A stretch of 64,000 bases of DNA from Oceanobacillus chungangensis (GCF_003369565.1 NZ_PIOD01000014.1:62001-126000), one strand, 5' to 3'. Shown: positions 35,964-45,190, numbered from the stretch's first letter. Notes: generated by a model not told the origin, from the letters alone. A program made the numbers and translations.

Positions 35964-36794
35964 TCACTCAAAAGGAAAATAATACCCTTTATAGTTAGAT
36001 ACATTTTTGAATCCTATATTTTCCGCCACTGCAATCGATGGCTTATTCGATTCCATACAATCCCAATATGGAACACTATCATTCTCCAAACAATCTTTTA
36101 CAAAACGATGGGCTAATTTTTTGGCTAACTTTTTACCACGATGTTCCTCAAATGTTTCAATACCTATACAGTGTACATTTCCCACGACAAAACCTGAGAA
36201 ACAAATACTCACAATTTCACTTTCATAGACAATACAATAACCAATACCATCATTAAGGAAATTCTCTATTGAAGACCAAAACTCCATAATTTTAGAGTGC
36301 AAGAATTCAATATTTTTGATTGAGTTTTCTCTGTTTTCAAGAAAGTTATTGCAGATTTTCACAACCTCATATCCTTGTTCTATATCTGACTCATAGTTAC
36401 TTCTATAATCTTCTTTTTGCAACAAATAAACCCTCTGTTTCCAACTTTCTAATTTGCGATGCTCAAACAGTTTTTTAATCGTCAAATCCCATTTCTGGTG
36501 ATCACCAATTCCTTCAAAGTAATCTAAACTGACTTTCTTTGCTTCTGGCATGATTACCTTATCAATAAAATAGTTTAATTCGTTATTGAATTCATCATTA
36601 TTTTCATTTCCAATAAAGAAAAATCCATCATTATTCCCTAACCAAATAAGCCCAGCAGTAGGCGAGCCAATATCATCTACAAATACACGACCAGGATTAA
36701 TCCCTTCAATTACTGCTTTTGCTTCTATTTGTCCTTGTTCATGTAATAAACCCTTGCATTTATAAAATTCAAATTTATGTAGTTCCGAAATCAT
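35964..36794 (-). CDS. GNAT acetyltransferase, ZmaR-like (PF12746 type)
   Basis: 276 residues: an N-terminal domain of about 120 residues (GLIWLGNNDGFFFIGN) and a C-terminal GNAT fold (about 150-276) with the acetyl-CoA loop segment FEEHRGKKLAKKLAHRFV. The two-domain layout matches the GNAT_acetyltran family that includes the zwittermicin self-resistance protein ZmaR. The acceptor is unknown. It starts the long minus-strand accessory block. Confidence 0.8.
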   Translation of the reverse strand: MISELHKFEFYKCKGLLHEQGQIEAKAVIEGINPGRVFVDDIGSPTAGLIWLGNNDGFFFIGNENNDEFNNELNYFIDKVIMPEAKKVSLDYFEGIGDHQKWDLTIKKLFEHRKLESWKQRVYLLQKEDYRSNYESDIEQGYEVVKICNNFLENRENSIKNIEFLHSKIMEFWSSIENFLNDGIGYCIVYESEIVSICFSGFVVGNVHCIGIETFEEHRGKKLAKKLAHRFVKDCLENDSVPYWDCMESNKPSIAVAENIGFKNVSNYKGYYFPFE

Positions 36795-36864
36795 ATACTC
36801 CCCCCCTCTCCAATACCATACTCCAATCTAATATTCCGAATGTAACATCAGAAGACAAAACGAG

Positions 36865-37242
36865 CTAAATTTGTAATTCGCTCATTAAAGCGTGCGTATT
36901 TCCTTCAGTATCTTTAAAGAAAGCCATCCACGTTTCTGTATGCTCCATTTTCGCAACGACGTGTGGTTGGTCGATAAAGGAAACTCCTTTTTTAATCAAT
37001 TCTTCAAAGGATTTTATTATATCTTCTACCTGAAAATAGATAACGGAACTTGAATTTGCAAATTCATTTTTTTCTGGAATAGTAAGAAGAAGTCGTAGCC
37101 CATTACATTCAAAGAATGCCATACTGTCTGTACTAAATAGAAGCGGTAATTCTAATACTTCTTTATAAAATTCAATTGCATTCTCTACGTTATTAATTGG
37201 CACACCGATTTGTCCTATTTTTTGAATTGCATTAGCTTTCAA
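36865..37242 (-). CDS. VOC-family (glyoxalase/bleomycin-resistance fold) protein
   Basis: A 125-residue single VOC module: IGQIGVPINNVENAIEFYKE at the start and KDTEGNTHALMSE at the end. I chose TTG 37242, 8 nt after GGAGG; the upstream ATG at 37260 precedes that ribosome site. Function within the VOC superfamily (glyoxalase, isomerase, drug binding) cannot be told. Confidence 0.82.
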   Translation of the reverse strand: MKANAIQKIGQIGVPINNVENAIEFYKEVLELPLLFSTDSMAFFECNGLRLLLTIPEKNEFANSSSVIYFQVEDIIKSFEELIKKGVSFIDQPHVVAKMEHTETWMAFFKDTEGNTHALMSELQI

Positions 37243-37560
37243 TATTATTCCTCCATTCATTTCATCTTAATTTTCAACGTTTGATTTGCAATTCTAATGG
37301 AAAGAGCGACCCAATATCTTTGATTATGATTTTCATATATCATCAGATTAATAGCAGGAAGTATCCAAGCATCTTTTCCACAATTGAGACTACAAAGATT
37401 AAGTAAACCAATCATACTTAATCGGCCCTTGTGTTTCTTAATTCTTCATTCTCGATCAACTATCCTGCTATCTAAAAGCAATTTAACAAGCCTACACAAA
37501 ATAATACTCATTCCATAAAATAACTGGAGACATCATTTAATTACAGGGGGGGCTACTAGT
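37243..37560. other. Intergenic stretch
   Basis: About 320 bp between divergent genes. No ORF with a ribosome site on either strand and no obvious structured element; holds the promoters of the flanking genes. Confidence 0.4.
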
Positions 37561-37827
37561 TTGATTAGCAATAATAGTTCTGAAAAAGAAACTCAAAACT
37601 TTCAAACAGACAGTCAAGCCGCAAAACTTGCTATACTAGGCGGAGCACTCACTACATTTGGCGATGCAATAACTACCGTAGCAGCAATTATGGCTTTAGA
37701 AGAAGAAAGACAAGCAAATAATAATAACGATACCAAAAGACTACAAAAACAAATTGATTATTTGACTTCAGAACACGAAAAACTAAAAAGACAATTAAAC
37801 AATCAAAAATCATATTTGCGTACGTAA
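37561..37827 (+). CDS. Small protein with hydrophobic segment and coiled-coil tail
   Basis: 88 residues, TTG start after GGGGGG. A hydrophobic, Gly/Ala/Thr-rich stretch (about 21-46, LAILGGALTTFGDAITTVAA) precedes a charged helix (about 47-84) with heptad-like spacing. Similar short proteins occur in Bacillus, but no function is known to me. Followed by a terminator, so monocistronic. Confidence 0.7.
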   Translation: MISNNSSEKETQNFQTDSQAAKLAILGGALTTFGDAITTVAAIMALEEERQANNNNDTKRLQKQIDYLTSEHEKLKRQLNNQKSYLRT

Positions 37828-37855
37828 ATTAAAATATATTATTAGTCTTTTTACT

Positions 37856-37882
37856 AAAGCATCTTTTAGATGCTTTTTATTT
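37856..37882 (+). terminator. Terminator of the 88-residue protein gene
   Basis: AAAGCATCT/AGATGCTTT hairpin followed by TTATTTTAC. Confidence 0.85.
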
Positions 37883-38081
37883 TACTTGCTAATCATTATT
37901 TTTGACTTGAAACTGTAAGATTTCGTTCAATGATACGTCCCTGCAAATAATCCATTTTATATAAATATAATCGAGCATTATGTTGATTATGCCGCTCGCA
38001 ATTAAACGTGGATATAGTTTTTCAGATTTATACACTTTTCTATTTAATCGAGTCCACCCTACATTGATTGTATTGATTTTG

Positions 38082-38789
38082 TTACTTTTGAATCCTTTTA
38101 GCTAATTTTATAAACAAATATAAAACTATTAGTGAATAAATGATAATCCAAATAAATGGAAATAAATAAAGATCCAAGACATTTTCACCATTCCAATTAA
38201 TTAGTGGTGTTTGTGTACTGGTTGCCGGAGGAATTATCCAAACTATATTTTTAAGATATGATGGCAGGGCATCATAAACTCCTAGAGCTGCAAAAGAGAT
38301 GATGATAGTAAGAGCTAATCCCCCATAAGAATTAATAGCATTTTCTGTTATTATTTTGCTAAATAAACTTGCAATACTAATCCCTAATATTGATAGAAAA
38401 ACATGATTTACAAGGGAAACCAAACCAATTGTTAAAGTTACTGATTCATCAAACATACCAAAAATAATTGGATAGATAAAAGCATAAACAGTAAGTATAA
38501 TAGAAATTAACAATACAGAAATTATTTTAGATAGATAATAACGATTCTCCCCACCTATATGAAGAACCATAAGTTGTCTTTGAACAGGTGGATCAAGTGA
38601 TAATACACTAATACATAACCAAGCAGAAATAATATATAATATCATTGCCGTTACAGCATAACTATCAATAATCGGATTTGGTCTATAAGAATAATAGATC
38701 AAAATTAAAATAATAAATGTTGATATTGGTGGAAAATACTTATGAGAACGCAGATAATCATGTAAACTGAATTTTATTAATGCCTTCAT
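38082..38789 (-). CDS. ABC transporter permease, six-helix, unknown substrate
   Basis: 235 residues with six predicted membrane helices (about 20-32, 43-62, 87-110, 120-142, 155-175, 207-230). Its ATG overlaps the end of the ATPase gene by 4 nt, so the subunits are translationally coupled. It resembles the permeases of small bacteriocin-immunity or lantibiotic-type exporters. No peptide gene was found next to it. Confidence 0.8.
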   Translation of the reverse strand: MKALIKFSLHDYLRSHKYFPPISTFIILILIYYSYRPNPIIDSYAVTAMILYIISAWLCISVLSLDPPVQRQLMVLHIGGENRYYLSKIISVLLISIILTVYAFIYPIIFGMFDESVTLTIGLVSLVNHVFLSILGISIASLFSKIITENAINSYGGLALTIIISFAALGVYDALPSYLKNIVWIIPPATSTQTPLINWNGENVLDLYLFPFIWIIIYSLIVLYLFIKLAKRIQK

Positions 38790-39634
38790 AACATTCTCTC
38801 CATATCATCTAAAGTTACAGTCGATACAGCCTCAATACTTCCTTCTAATTGAAGAACTCTTGATAGAATAACATCACTGCTTTTTACCGTAACATAAAGG
38901 TATAGTTGATTGCCCTTTTCTTCCACGTGAAATATCCCATCCCACTCCTTAAAAATTGACTTATTTACATTTCTAACTATCAATAATTTAATAGATTCTT
39001 TTTCACTAGAAGCTGTCTCAGAAATACTTCCATCATGTAAATAGAAAGTGTCTTCTACTATTGATTCAAAAATATTGGATTCATGATAAGTTAACAATAT
39101 CGTGGTACCTTGCTGTTTCAATTCCACTAAGATCTTCACTAATTCTTCCTGTGCTTCAGAATCAAGACCAGATAAAGGCTCGTCTAAAATCAATAGATTA
39201 GGACGATTTAGTATCGCCTGGATAAGTCCAACTTTTTGAATATTACCTTTCGATAGTTCCATGATTCGATGATTTTTCATCTTGTCTAGTTCAAAGAGAA
39301 GTAATAAATCATCAATTCTTTTTGTTAGATAGTCCTTTGCACTTCCACTCATCATCCCTATGTAATATAAATATTCACTTGGGGTAAATCGAATGTTTTT
39401 AGAAAATCTTTCGGGTACATATCCAATTTTAATATTTTTGTTAGGGTAATTAATTTCCCCTGAACTTGGTCGTTCAATACCTGAGATTATTCGTAATAAA
39501 GTGCTTTTTCCAGTTCCATTTCCACCTAGAATTGCCAAGATTTGATTTTTGTTGATTGTAAGTGAAATATTATTTAGGACATTCTTATTCGCATAGACTT
39601 TATTTATATTTTTAAGTTCAACAAGTTTTTCCAT
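38786..39634 (-). CDS. ABC transporter ATP-binding protein
   Basis: About 282 residues: Walker A GGNGTGKST, LSKGNIQK as a divergent signature, Walker B LLILDEPLSGLD and the switch His in LLTYHESN, then a 90-residue C-terminal extension. I chose ATG 39634 (MEKLVELKN) with GGGGAG just upstream. That ribosome site lies inside the tail of a truncated GNAT gene. Confidence 0.88.
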   Translation of the reverse strand: MEKLVELKNINKVYANKNVLNNISLTINKNQILAILGGNGTGKSTLLRIISGIERPSSGEINYPNKNIKIGYVPERFSKNIRFTPSEYLYYIGMMSGSAKDYLTKRIDDLLLLFELDKMKNHRIMELSKGNIQKVGLIQAILNRPNLLILDEPLSGLDSEAQEELVKILVELKQQGTTILLTYHESNIFESIVEDTFYLHDGSISETASSEKESIKLLIVRNVNKSIFKEWDGIFHVEEKGNQLYLYVTVKSSDVILSRVLQLEGSIEAVSTVTLDDMERML

Positions 39635-39932
39635 AAAACTCCCCAATCTGACGAATCGTATTGATACGTCTATTAATTAAATTCGAAACAAATAAGTCTA
39701 TATCCACTCCACCTAACAAACTGTAAAACTTCTTATTTTCCAGTTCATACCCAATCTTATATCCGATTACTTTATTATCTTCCATTGCAGTAACTACTAA
39801 CAACTGAGGTTTATTTTCCGCTTTATTGTTCAAATCATTGGAAGTTCCAAAAATATATTTATTCAATGACAAAATCCCATCCAAAACATCACGATTTGGC
39901 TTTGAATTAAAAATAAAATAATTAATGCTCAT
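39618..39932 (-). pseudogene. GNAT acetyltransferase remnant, C-terminal half missing
   Basis: The first 78 or so of 104 residues read as the start of a GNAT protein (LNKYIFGTS, VIGYKIGYELENKKFYSLLGGVD). After GGVD the acetyl-CoA loop (R/QxxGxG/A) should follow, but the frame continues as an unrelated tail into the ABC ATPase start. The gene therefore lost its catalytic half at the junction with the ABC genes, and its transcript may now drive them. Confidence 0.65.
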
Positions 39933-40075
39933 CTGTATCCTCCCTCATAGAGTATTCTCTAATGAATACCTCCAGACACAATACTAGCATACAAACTACA
40001 CTCTTTAATTTCTTTCACTCTTGTATCCGTTAGTTGAATTAGAATTCTTCTCACTATAATTAAAAGTTATATCGG

Positions 40076-40104
40076 TTGACAAAATAATTTACTTGTGCTA
40101 TAAT
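40076..40104 (+). promoter_or_regulatory. Perfect consensus sigma-A promoter
   Basis: TTGACA (40076-40081), 17-bp spacer, TATAAT (40099-40104): exact match in all 12 positions. It drives the methyltransferase gene through a leader of about 75 nt. Confidence 0.85.
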
Positions 40105-40127
40105 TTACAGTTAACATTTTATTGTAT

Positions 40128-40169
40128 ATAATAAGATTCTCCTGGCCAGGGGAATCTTATTCTTTTATA
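40128..40169 (+). promoter_or_regulatory. Leader hairpin with U-tract, possible attenuator
   Basis: ATAAGATTC and GAATCTTAT form the outer stem, with a CCTGGCCAGG inner palindrome, followed at once by TCTTTTAT and then GGGAGG of the methyltransferase. It is shaped like an intrinsic terminator placed between promoter and gene. Confidence 0.55.
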
Positions 40170-40184
40170 TGGGAGGAAAATGGT

Positions 40185-41099
40185 ATGAAACAAAATGAGT
40201 CCAGCTTAACTTCCTTAGTATCAGCTTTCGGTCGAGCGTTTCACAGTAAATATGACACACCAAAAATTTTTGATGATTTTATTGCAAAAGATTTAATTTC
40301 CGAAGAAGAGTTTTCAGCTATCAGCAAGAATATGATTGATGGAATACAATTCTTTAACAAAGATATCGGGCAAAGGTATAAAGATGATCCAGCGGAAATT
40401 TTAAAATGGATTACACAAGTTCAACTTTCCCCGACTCCTTTAGCGCGCTCTGCGTATTGTGAAAAAGTATTATTTAATGAAGTTAAATTAGGAGTAAAAC
40501 AATATGTCATACTTGGAGCTGGATTAGATACTTTCAGCTTCCGTTATCCAGAGATGAGCAATAGCCTAAAGATATTTGAAATTGATCATCCCGCTACACA
40601 AGAACTAAAAAAGAAAAAATTAAATGATGTTAAACTTAACATCCCTGCAAATCTTCATTTTATTTCTATGGACTTTACTACCAAGTTTTCAATGCAAAAA
40701 TTAATAAATGATGGGTTCGATAACAAAAAAACATTATTTAGCCTTTTGGGTGTTTCATATTATTTAACTAAAGAGGAAAACGCGAACTTGATTAGTCATT
40801 TATTTGCCAACATTCCATCAGGCAGTTCTATTGTTTTTGATTATGCAGACGAAACACTCTTTAAAGAAAAAGGAAGGTCTAATAGAGTTGAAAACATGGT
40901 AATAATGGCTTCAGCAAGTGGGGAACCTATGAAATCAAGTTTCACTTATAATGAAATAGAGCATATGTTAGGAAAATCAGATTTACTAATTTATGAACAT
41001 TTAACACCAGCTTCGATAAATGAGCTTTTCTTTAGAAATAGGACGGATTATTTATCTGCATTCGAGACAATTCATTTTATTCATGCTGTAAAGAAATAA
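40185..41099 (+). CDS. Class I SAM-dependent methyltransferase (LCMT/Tcmp-type)
   Basis: 304 residues from ATG 40185 (MKQNESSLTSLVS), with GGGAGG 9 nt upstream. QYVILGAGLDTFSFR is motif I of the leucine-carboxyl/O-methyltransferase-like group (PF04072), and FEIDHPATQELKKKKL is motif II. Such enzymes methylate small molecules, often polyketides. The strong promoter and leader hairpin suggest inducible, high expression. The target is unknown. Confidence 0.85.
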   Translation: MKQNESSLTSLVSAFGRAFHSKYDTPKIFDDFIAKDLISEEEFSAISKNMIDGIQFFNKDIGQRYKDDPAEILKWITQVQLSPTPLARSAYCEKVLFNEVKLGVKQYVILGAGLDTFSFRYPEMSNSLKIFEIDHPATQELKKKKLNDVKLNIPANLHFISMDFTTKFSMQKLINDGFDNKKTLFSLLGVSYYLTKEENANLISHLFANIPSGSSIVFDYADETLFKEKGRSNRVENMVIMASASGEPMKSSFTYNEIEHMLGKSDLLIYEHLTPASINELFFRNRTDYLSAFETIHFIHAVKK

Positions 41100-41109
41100 T
41101 TATCTATTT

Positions 41110-41136
41110 TAAGGGCCTCTTAAGATTAAGAGGCTC
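41110..41136. terminator. Terminator between converging methyltransferase and GNAT genes
   Basis: GCCTCTTA/TAAGAGGC hairpin at about 41114-41133; T-tracts are weak on both sides. Confidence 0.6.
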
Positions 41137-41137
41137 T

Positions 41138-41587
41138 CTATGAACCAATAAACTTAGAGAACAATATCCGATCTTGACCTAGGCCAGCATAATCCCTTCC
41201 TAATGAAACAGAAAACCCTAATGACTTATGAAATGAGACAGAACTCTCATTAACTGGACTGGTAATACATTTAACCTTTTCACATCCTAGGTTACGGACA
41301 GTTTGAAAAAATTGTCGATATAATTCTCTTGCTATCCCCCTATTTCTAAGTTCAGGATTAACACCAATAAAATGAATGTATCCTTCATCTGGATGTGTTT
41401 GCGAGACAAACCCAATGAGAAAGGCTGCTAATTCATTATTATCTTCTTCAACAACAAAACTAGATTGCTGAAAATGATCAAAAAATAATCGAGGCAGCAA
41501 ATGCGTCATTTCACGCCCACCCCACCAATCATTGATAACATCAATTACTTTATAATAATCGTCTTCAATAACATTTCGAACTTTCAT
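41138..41587 (-). CDS. GNAT family N-acetyltransferase
   Basis: A 149-residue GNAT protein: the FIGVNPELRNRGIARELYRQF segment (about 90-110) is the acetyl-CoA pyrophosphate loop with RNRGIA. AAGGAG precedes ATG 41587. Substrate unknown. Confidence 0.88.
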   Translation of the reverse strand: MKVRNVIEDDYYKVIDVINDWWGGREMTHLLPRLFFDHFQQSSFVVEEDNNELAAFLIGFVSQTHPDEGYIHFIGVNPELRNRGIARELYRQFFQTVRNLGCEKVKCITSPVNESSVSFHKSLGFSVSLGRDYAGLGQDRILFSKFIGS

Positions 41588-41671
41588 TTACAGGCTCCTT
41601 TTCAATTAGAGATATATTTCTCATCTAAATTAAATTCTCCCCTTTTTTCGTATCTGACAACTTCTCACTTC

Positions 41672-42220
41672 TTAAAAGTCTTTTTTTATGCAAAATATAA
41701 AGTGATCATCAGCTGACCAAACGTGCTGTTCATCAGCAACGTATCCACGCAACCATAGCACACCTTTGATTCGTCTAAGATAGAAGCCTTTCGGAAAATT
41801 TTTGTCTTCGTTTAATATCTCTGAAGCTATTGTGATGGAGCCGTATGGAGCTTGATTCCGCCGGGATGGTTTTCCTGAATAACCTTCAGCCTGATCCATA
41901 TAAGCCATTCTTAGGTGAGGACCCAGTTCAAGCGGGCATAAGTTCAAATCAAGTTGATTCGCGCTATTAAAAATCTGAGTTGTAGTAGCCCCCTCTGGTA
42001 AACCAAGGTTACGGACGGTTAGCTCCACAGTCTTCAACGTATATTTTTTTGCAGAGGTCGTAAAATTATCGTCAGCGAATAGCTTTTCTCCAAGCTCGTT
42101 CATAAAAATAGAGTGTTGTTGCATTTTCTGGATAAGCTGCGGTTTGGTAAGGCCACCCACCTCGACCGTTCTAGTGATAGTTATACAATCGGGGTATAAA
42201 TTCCTATTTTCGTAACTCAT
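41672..42220 (-). CDS. Conserved hypothetical protein (Bacillus family)
   Basis: 182 residues from ATG 42220 (MSYENRNLYPDCITITRTVE), GGAGGG 7 nt upstream. The protein is soluble, with conserved-looking blocks ELTVRNLGLPEGATT and GFYLRRIKGVLWLRGYVA. I recall very similar proteins in Bacillus, sometimes labelled helicase, but there is no helicase motif. Function unknown. Confidence 0.7.
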   Translation of the reverse strand: MSYENRNLYPDCITITRTVEVGGLTKPQLIQKMQQHSIFMNELGEKLFADDNFTTSAKKYTLKTVELTVRNLGLPEGATTTQIFNSANQLDLNLCPLELGPHLRMAYMDQAEGYSGKPSRRNQAPYGSITIASEILNEDKNFPKGFYLRRIKGVLWLRGYVADEQHVWSADDHFIFCIKKDF

Positions 42221-42258
42221 TCGTATTCCCTCCATTTTATGCATATGTAGCTGAAAAA

Positions 42259-42814
42259 TTATAAATTAAATCTATCTGTGATTAATTTAGCTGCTTCTAT
42301 CGCACTTAAATTAGTATTATTAATTTTTATGTAATTTTCTCTTTGAATTTCGCCCTCGTAGGAATTCAACCTATGTTTTTCCATCGTCTTCTTAAGTTCA
42401 TTTTCAGACCATTCAACATTTCTTTTTGTTGGCTTATGTTCAAGTCGATGTGGAGTTTTATTTCGTTCAATTCTCTCGTCAACATCAGCTTCTAATTCTA
42501 CAAAATAAACACTTGCACCTTTGGATGCAAAAATTTCACAGATTTTGTCTACATAGTCCCAATCCTCTTGCTGATCAAAAGCCCATACATAGGTGAATAT
42601 CAGACCTGCCTGTTCACTCTCAGCTACTGCCCTGAATATTTCTTCCCTAAATAGATTAGATAATTTCCACATTTTTGGACTAAATCCTAATAGCGGTTCG
42701 AGTAATTCAATCGTCATATGGTTGTGGAACAACTTCAAATCGGTTATCTTTTCTATTTCCTGCCCTACTGTCATTTTCTACTGCTTGCGGCCCAAATATA
42801 ACTACAAACTTCAT
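42259..42814 (-). pseudogene. P-loop kinase-like protein, frameshifted within Walker A
   Basis: The 171-residue ORF from 42774 lacks a P-loop. Upstream, GGAGG and ATG 42814 open another frame reading MKFVVIFGPQAV, which meets MTVGQEIEKITDL of the main frame only if two bases are restored (GTA-GAAA-ATG instead of GTA-GGNAAA-ATG). The restored N-terminus GPQAVGKMTVG is the expected Walker A of this Bacillus nucleoside/small-molecule kinase-like family. As it stands the product would lack its ATP site. Confidence 0.75.
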
Positions 42815-42921
42815 AAACTTCCTCCAAAATCTTTATTCAAGGTTTATCTTAATAAGCCTTCTACTTTAGTTCTGCACCTTTAGTCAATAAGACTGTCGAA
42901 TGGAATATCTTACTGGTATTA

Positions 42922-43386
42922 TTAATATTCATATTCCATTTTTAAAAATTCAAATGTGCTGCCATTGGTATCTTGCATGAAGGTTTCACCATCTATAAAT
43001 CCCATTTTCCTATATGCTTTTATTGCTCTCTGATTAAATTTCGCTACGGATAAAGTTAATTTTCCTGCTTCATATTCAGCTTTAACAAATTCCATAGCAG
43101 CCTTTAGAAATCCTCCCCCTTTACCTCTTCCAGTTAGATCTGGTCTCATTCCTAATTCAATGTCAAAAGTATGATTAGAAACTTTTATCATACTAAAGAA
43201 AGCGATCAGTTCATCACCACTTGTAACAGCAAACATTGAATTTCCTCGTGTACCTGGGTTTAAAAATTCATCAAAATCTTCCTTATCAGCCTCCATATCA
43301 TAGAATGAATACTCACTCTCATAATGCCAGTTAAATGCGATATTTTCTGCTTGTTCTTGTGTCATAATACTAAACTCATATTTCAT
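42922..43386 (-). CDS. GNAT family N-acetyltransferase
   Basis: A 154-residue GNAT protein with RPDLTGRGKGGGFLKAAMEFV (about 85-105) as the acetyl-CoA loop and the C-terminal KFNQRAIKAYRKMGF helix-strand. Related to RimI/YjaB-like acetyltransferases. ATG 43386 has AGGGG upstream. Confidence 0.88.
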   Translation of the reverse strand: MKYEFSIMTQEQAENIAFNWHYESEYSFYDMEADKEDFDEFLNPGTRGNSMFAVTSGDELIAFFSMIKVSNHTFDIELGMRPDLTGRGKGGGFLKAAMEFVKAEYEAGKLTLSVAKFNQRAIKAYRKMGFIDGETFMQDTNGSTFEFLKMEYEY

Positions 43387-43480
43387 CCTGTAAGCCCCTA
43401 TCCCTAATCGTTAAACTTGCATCACACTTTAATACTAGCATAATATTCCAAAAATAAAGTATATATTTTTATATAAAAAT

Positions 43481-43528
43481 AGACGATTAATTTGATAATC
43501 GCCTTGTTATACTGTCGCACTATTTAAC
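43481..43528 (-). repeat. Cassette 3' repeat, copy A (with terminator hairpin)
   Basis: GACGATTAATTTGATAATCGCC hairpin next to GCCTTGTTATACTGTCGCAC on the plus strand. Read on the minus strand it follows the ASCH gene and ends in TATTTTTAT. Confidence 0.6.
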
Positions 43529-43613
43529 AAAAGATAGTGAATTAGTTATTTAAGAGGAAAATGATTGTAATATATGTAAATCAGTTCTAGATTTCATATT
43601 TTACATACGTACT

Positions 43614-44069
43614 TTATTTATATTGCAGCTTAAACCTCTCGCAAACAACGGGGATTTTATAATCAAAATCTTGGTCTATATTCACAAATTCTTCTTTAAA
43701 AAATGGTTCGTGAACTTCGCGCCAATAATTCAGTGTACGGTCACCTTCACCTTCCAAATATGCGTGCTCCTCTGTTACTTCATCAAATGGAACAACTTCT
43801 ACTGAGATAGTTTCTAATATCGCAACAGCTTCGCCCTGACCGTCGAGAATAATATTATGAAGACCAACATAAGGCAAAGGCTCCTTTTCCAATGCATATA
43901 ACGAATAGTTCGATGCCGTTGCTGTTTTCTTCCCTTCTACTACTAATTTTGCTAGCTCATCAGCCATTTCCTTTGAGCTTCCAAATGCCCAAGCCTCATA
44001 ATCTTTTGGTGCATTCGGATTACTTTTTTGATAGTTTTCCCACATTTGAATAACGGAATCATTACTCAT
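43614..44069 (-). CDS. ASCH-domain protein
   Basis: 151 residues of the ASCH family (RNA-binding PUA-like fold, YqfB/YkzJ group): KDYEAWAFGSSKEMADELAKLV, the GKKTATAS motif with conserved Lys/Thr, and the C-terminal PVVCERFKL strand. Family members bind RNA or hydrolyse N4-acetylcytidine; the exact role is unknown. AAAGTAGG precedes ATG 44069. Confidence 0.88.
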   Translation of the reverse strand: MSNDSVIQMWENYQKSNPNAPKDYEAWAFGSSKEMADELAKLVVEGKKTATASNYSLYALEKEPLPYVGLHNIILDGQGEAVAILETISVEVVPFDEVTEEHAYLEGEGDRTLNYWREVHEPFFKEEFVNIDQDFDYKIPVVCERFKLQYK

Positions 44070-44272
44070 AAATATAAACCTACTTTCTATTAATAAATTA
44101 GTACTTTTATATGTATCTGTTCTTGTAAACTCTTTTGCGACTTAGTACAAATAGCGGATAATAATGATCCACCGTATTGCTTTTCATTCAGATTGTTAAG
44201 GATTTGAGATTATCGCTCTCTTTTCGCCTGTTCACAATGTACGTGTGATATTCACCGCAAACGGAGTTCCAA

Positions 44273-44707
44273 CTATTTCAATTCGTTCATTTCTATCTTA
44301 TCTCTTTCCCCCAATGTTTGGACAAATCGTAATAAATAGCCATCTGGGTCCATGACTAAAAACTCCTTCTGCCCTAACCATTTAGCGTTTGCCCTATACC
44401 AATTCTCTTGGATGTCCATCTTAATCGGATACTTATGCTTTCTTAGACTCTTATATAATTCGTTAATGTCACTTACCCTAATTTGAAAGTTAATTCCCCT
44501 TCCAAAAGGATATGATAACTCCCCTGTCTGCCAATAGCCATTTATTTCTTCAATCATTATTTGACAGCCATTTAGTGATAGCTTAGCGAACTTATCTTCT
44601 GGGCGTTGATACTCCATCTTGAACGGAAGAATATTTAAATAAAAATTAAGGCTTATCTTTATATCTGAAACTGATAACTCTGGTACTAGTGTATTTTCTG
44701 TAAGCAT
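44273..44707 (-). CDS. VOC-family (bleomycin-resistance-like) protein
   Basis: A 144-residue single VOC module: VPELSVSDIKISLNFYLN at the start and VMDPDGYLLRFVQTLGE at the end. I chose ATG 44707 (MLTENTLVPEL), GGAG 9 nt upstream. These proteins dimerise and may sequester glycopeptide drugs. Confidence 0.82.
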   Translation of the reverse strand: MLTENTLVPELSVSDIKISLNFYLNILPFKMEYQRPEDKFAKLSLNGCQIMIEEINGYWQTGELSYPFGRGINFQIRVSDINELYKSLRKHKYPIKMDIQENWYRANAKWLGQKEFLVMDPDGYLLRFVQTLGERDKIEMNELK

Positions 44708-44780
44708 TATGTTTAACTCCATTTCCAATTTTATCAATAAATGTATTCATTGCTCAACAATACTTTGACTTTATGTAATT

Positions 44781-44822
44781 GGGCGACTGCCTTTTTACAA
44801 TCGCACCAGTTAATGCAATAAA
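44781..44822 (-). repeat. Cassette 3' repeat, copy B (divergent)
   Basis: GCCTTTTTACAATCGCACCAGTTAATGCAATAA on the plus strand aligns with the repeat consensus; it lies downstream of the DUF3784-like gene. Confidence 0.45.
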
Positions 44823-44886
44823 AGAGATTAAACGTTCATTAAATAGTTTGAAATCTCCATTTAAAATGGATTCTCTAAATAATTTT

Positions 44887-45168
44887 CTATTCGACCATTT
44901 TTGTGTTTACATACCCAATTAAAATGACGTATCCAATTAACATTATAGGAAATAATACTTTTTCACTATTGGGATAGTTAATAAACCCACCAATCAACAT
45001 AACAATTCCAATTATCAAGGAATAAAAACCAACTAATTTTGCTAGTTTATCCTGTTCTTTAACACGTGCTTGATTAAATCCAGATAATATCCACGTTTGC
45101 TTTTTTACACCTATAAGGAAGGCAAAGATAAGAAGAACAATTGCAGCAATCATTAACGGCTGATTCAT
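44887..45168 (-). CDS. DUF3784-like membrane protein
   Basis: 93 residues from ATG 45168, AGAGGTG 6 nt upstream. Three membrane segments (about 4-20, 44-62, 70-87) and the GVKKQTWILSGFNQARVKEQDK loop recognisable as DUF3784. Last gene of a three-gene operon after the XRE regulator and a DUF2178-like membrane protein. Confidence 0.78.
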   Translation of the reverse strand: MNQPLMIAAIVLLIFAFLIGVKKQTWILSGFNQARVKEQDKLAKLVGFYSLIIGIVMLIGGFINYPNSEKVLFPIMLIGYVILIGYVNTKMVE

Positions 45169-45190
45169 ACTTAACACCTCTCTGAAATTT

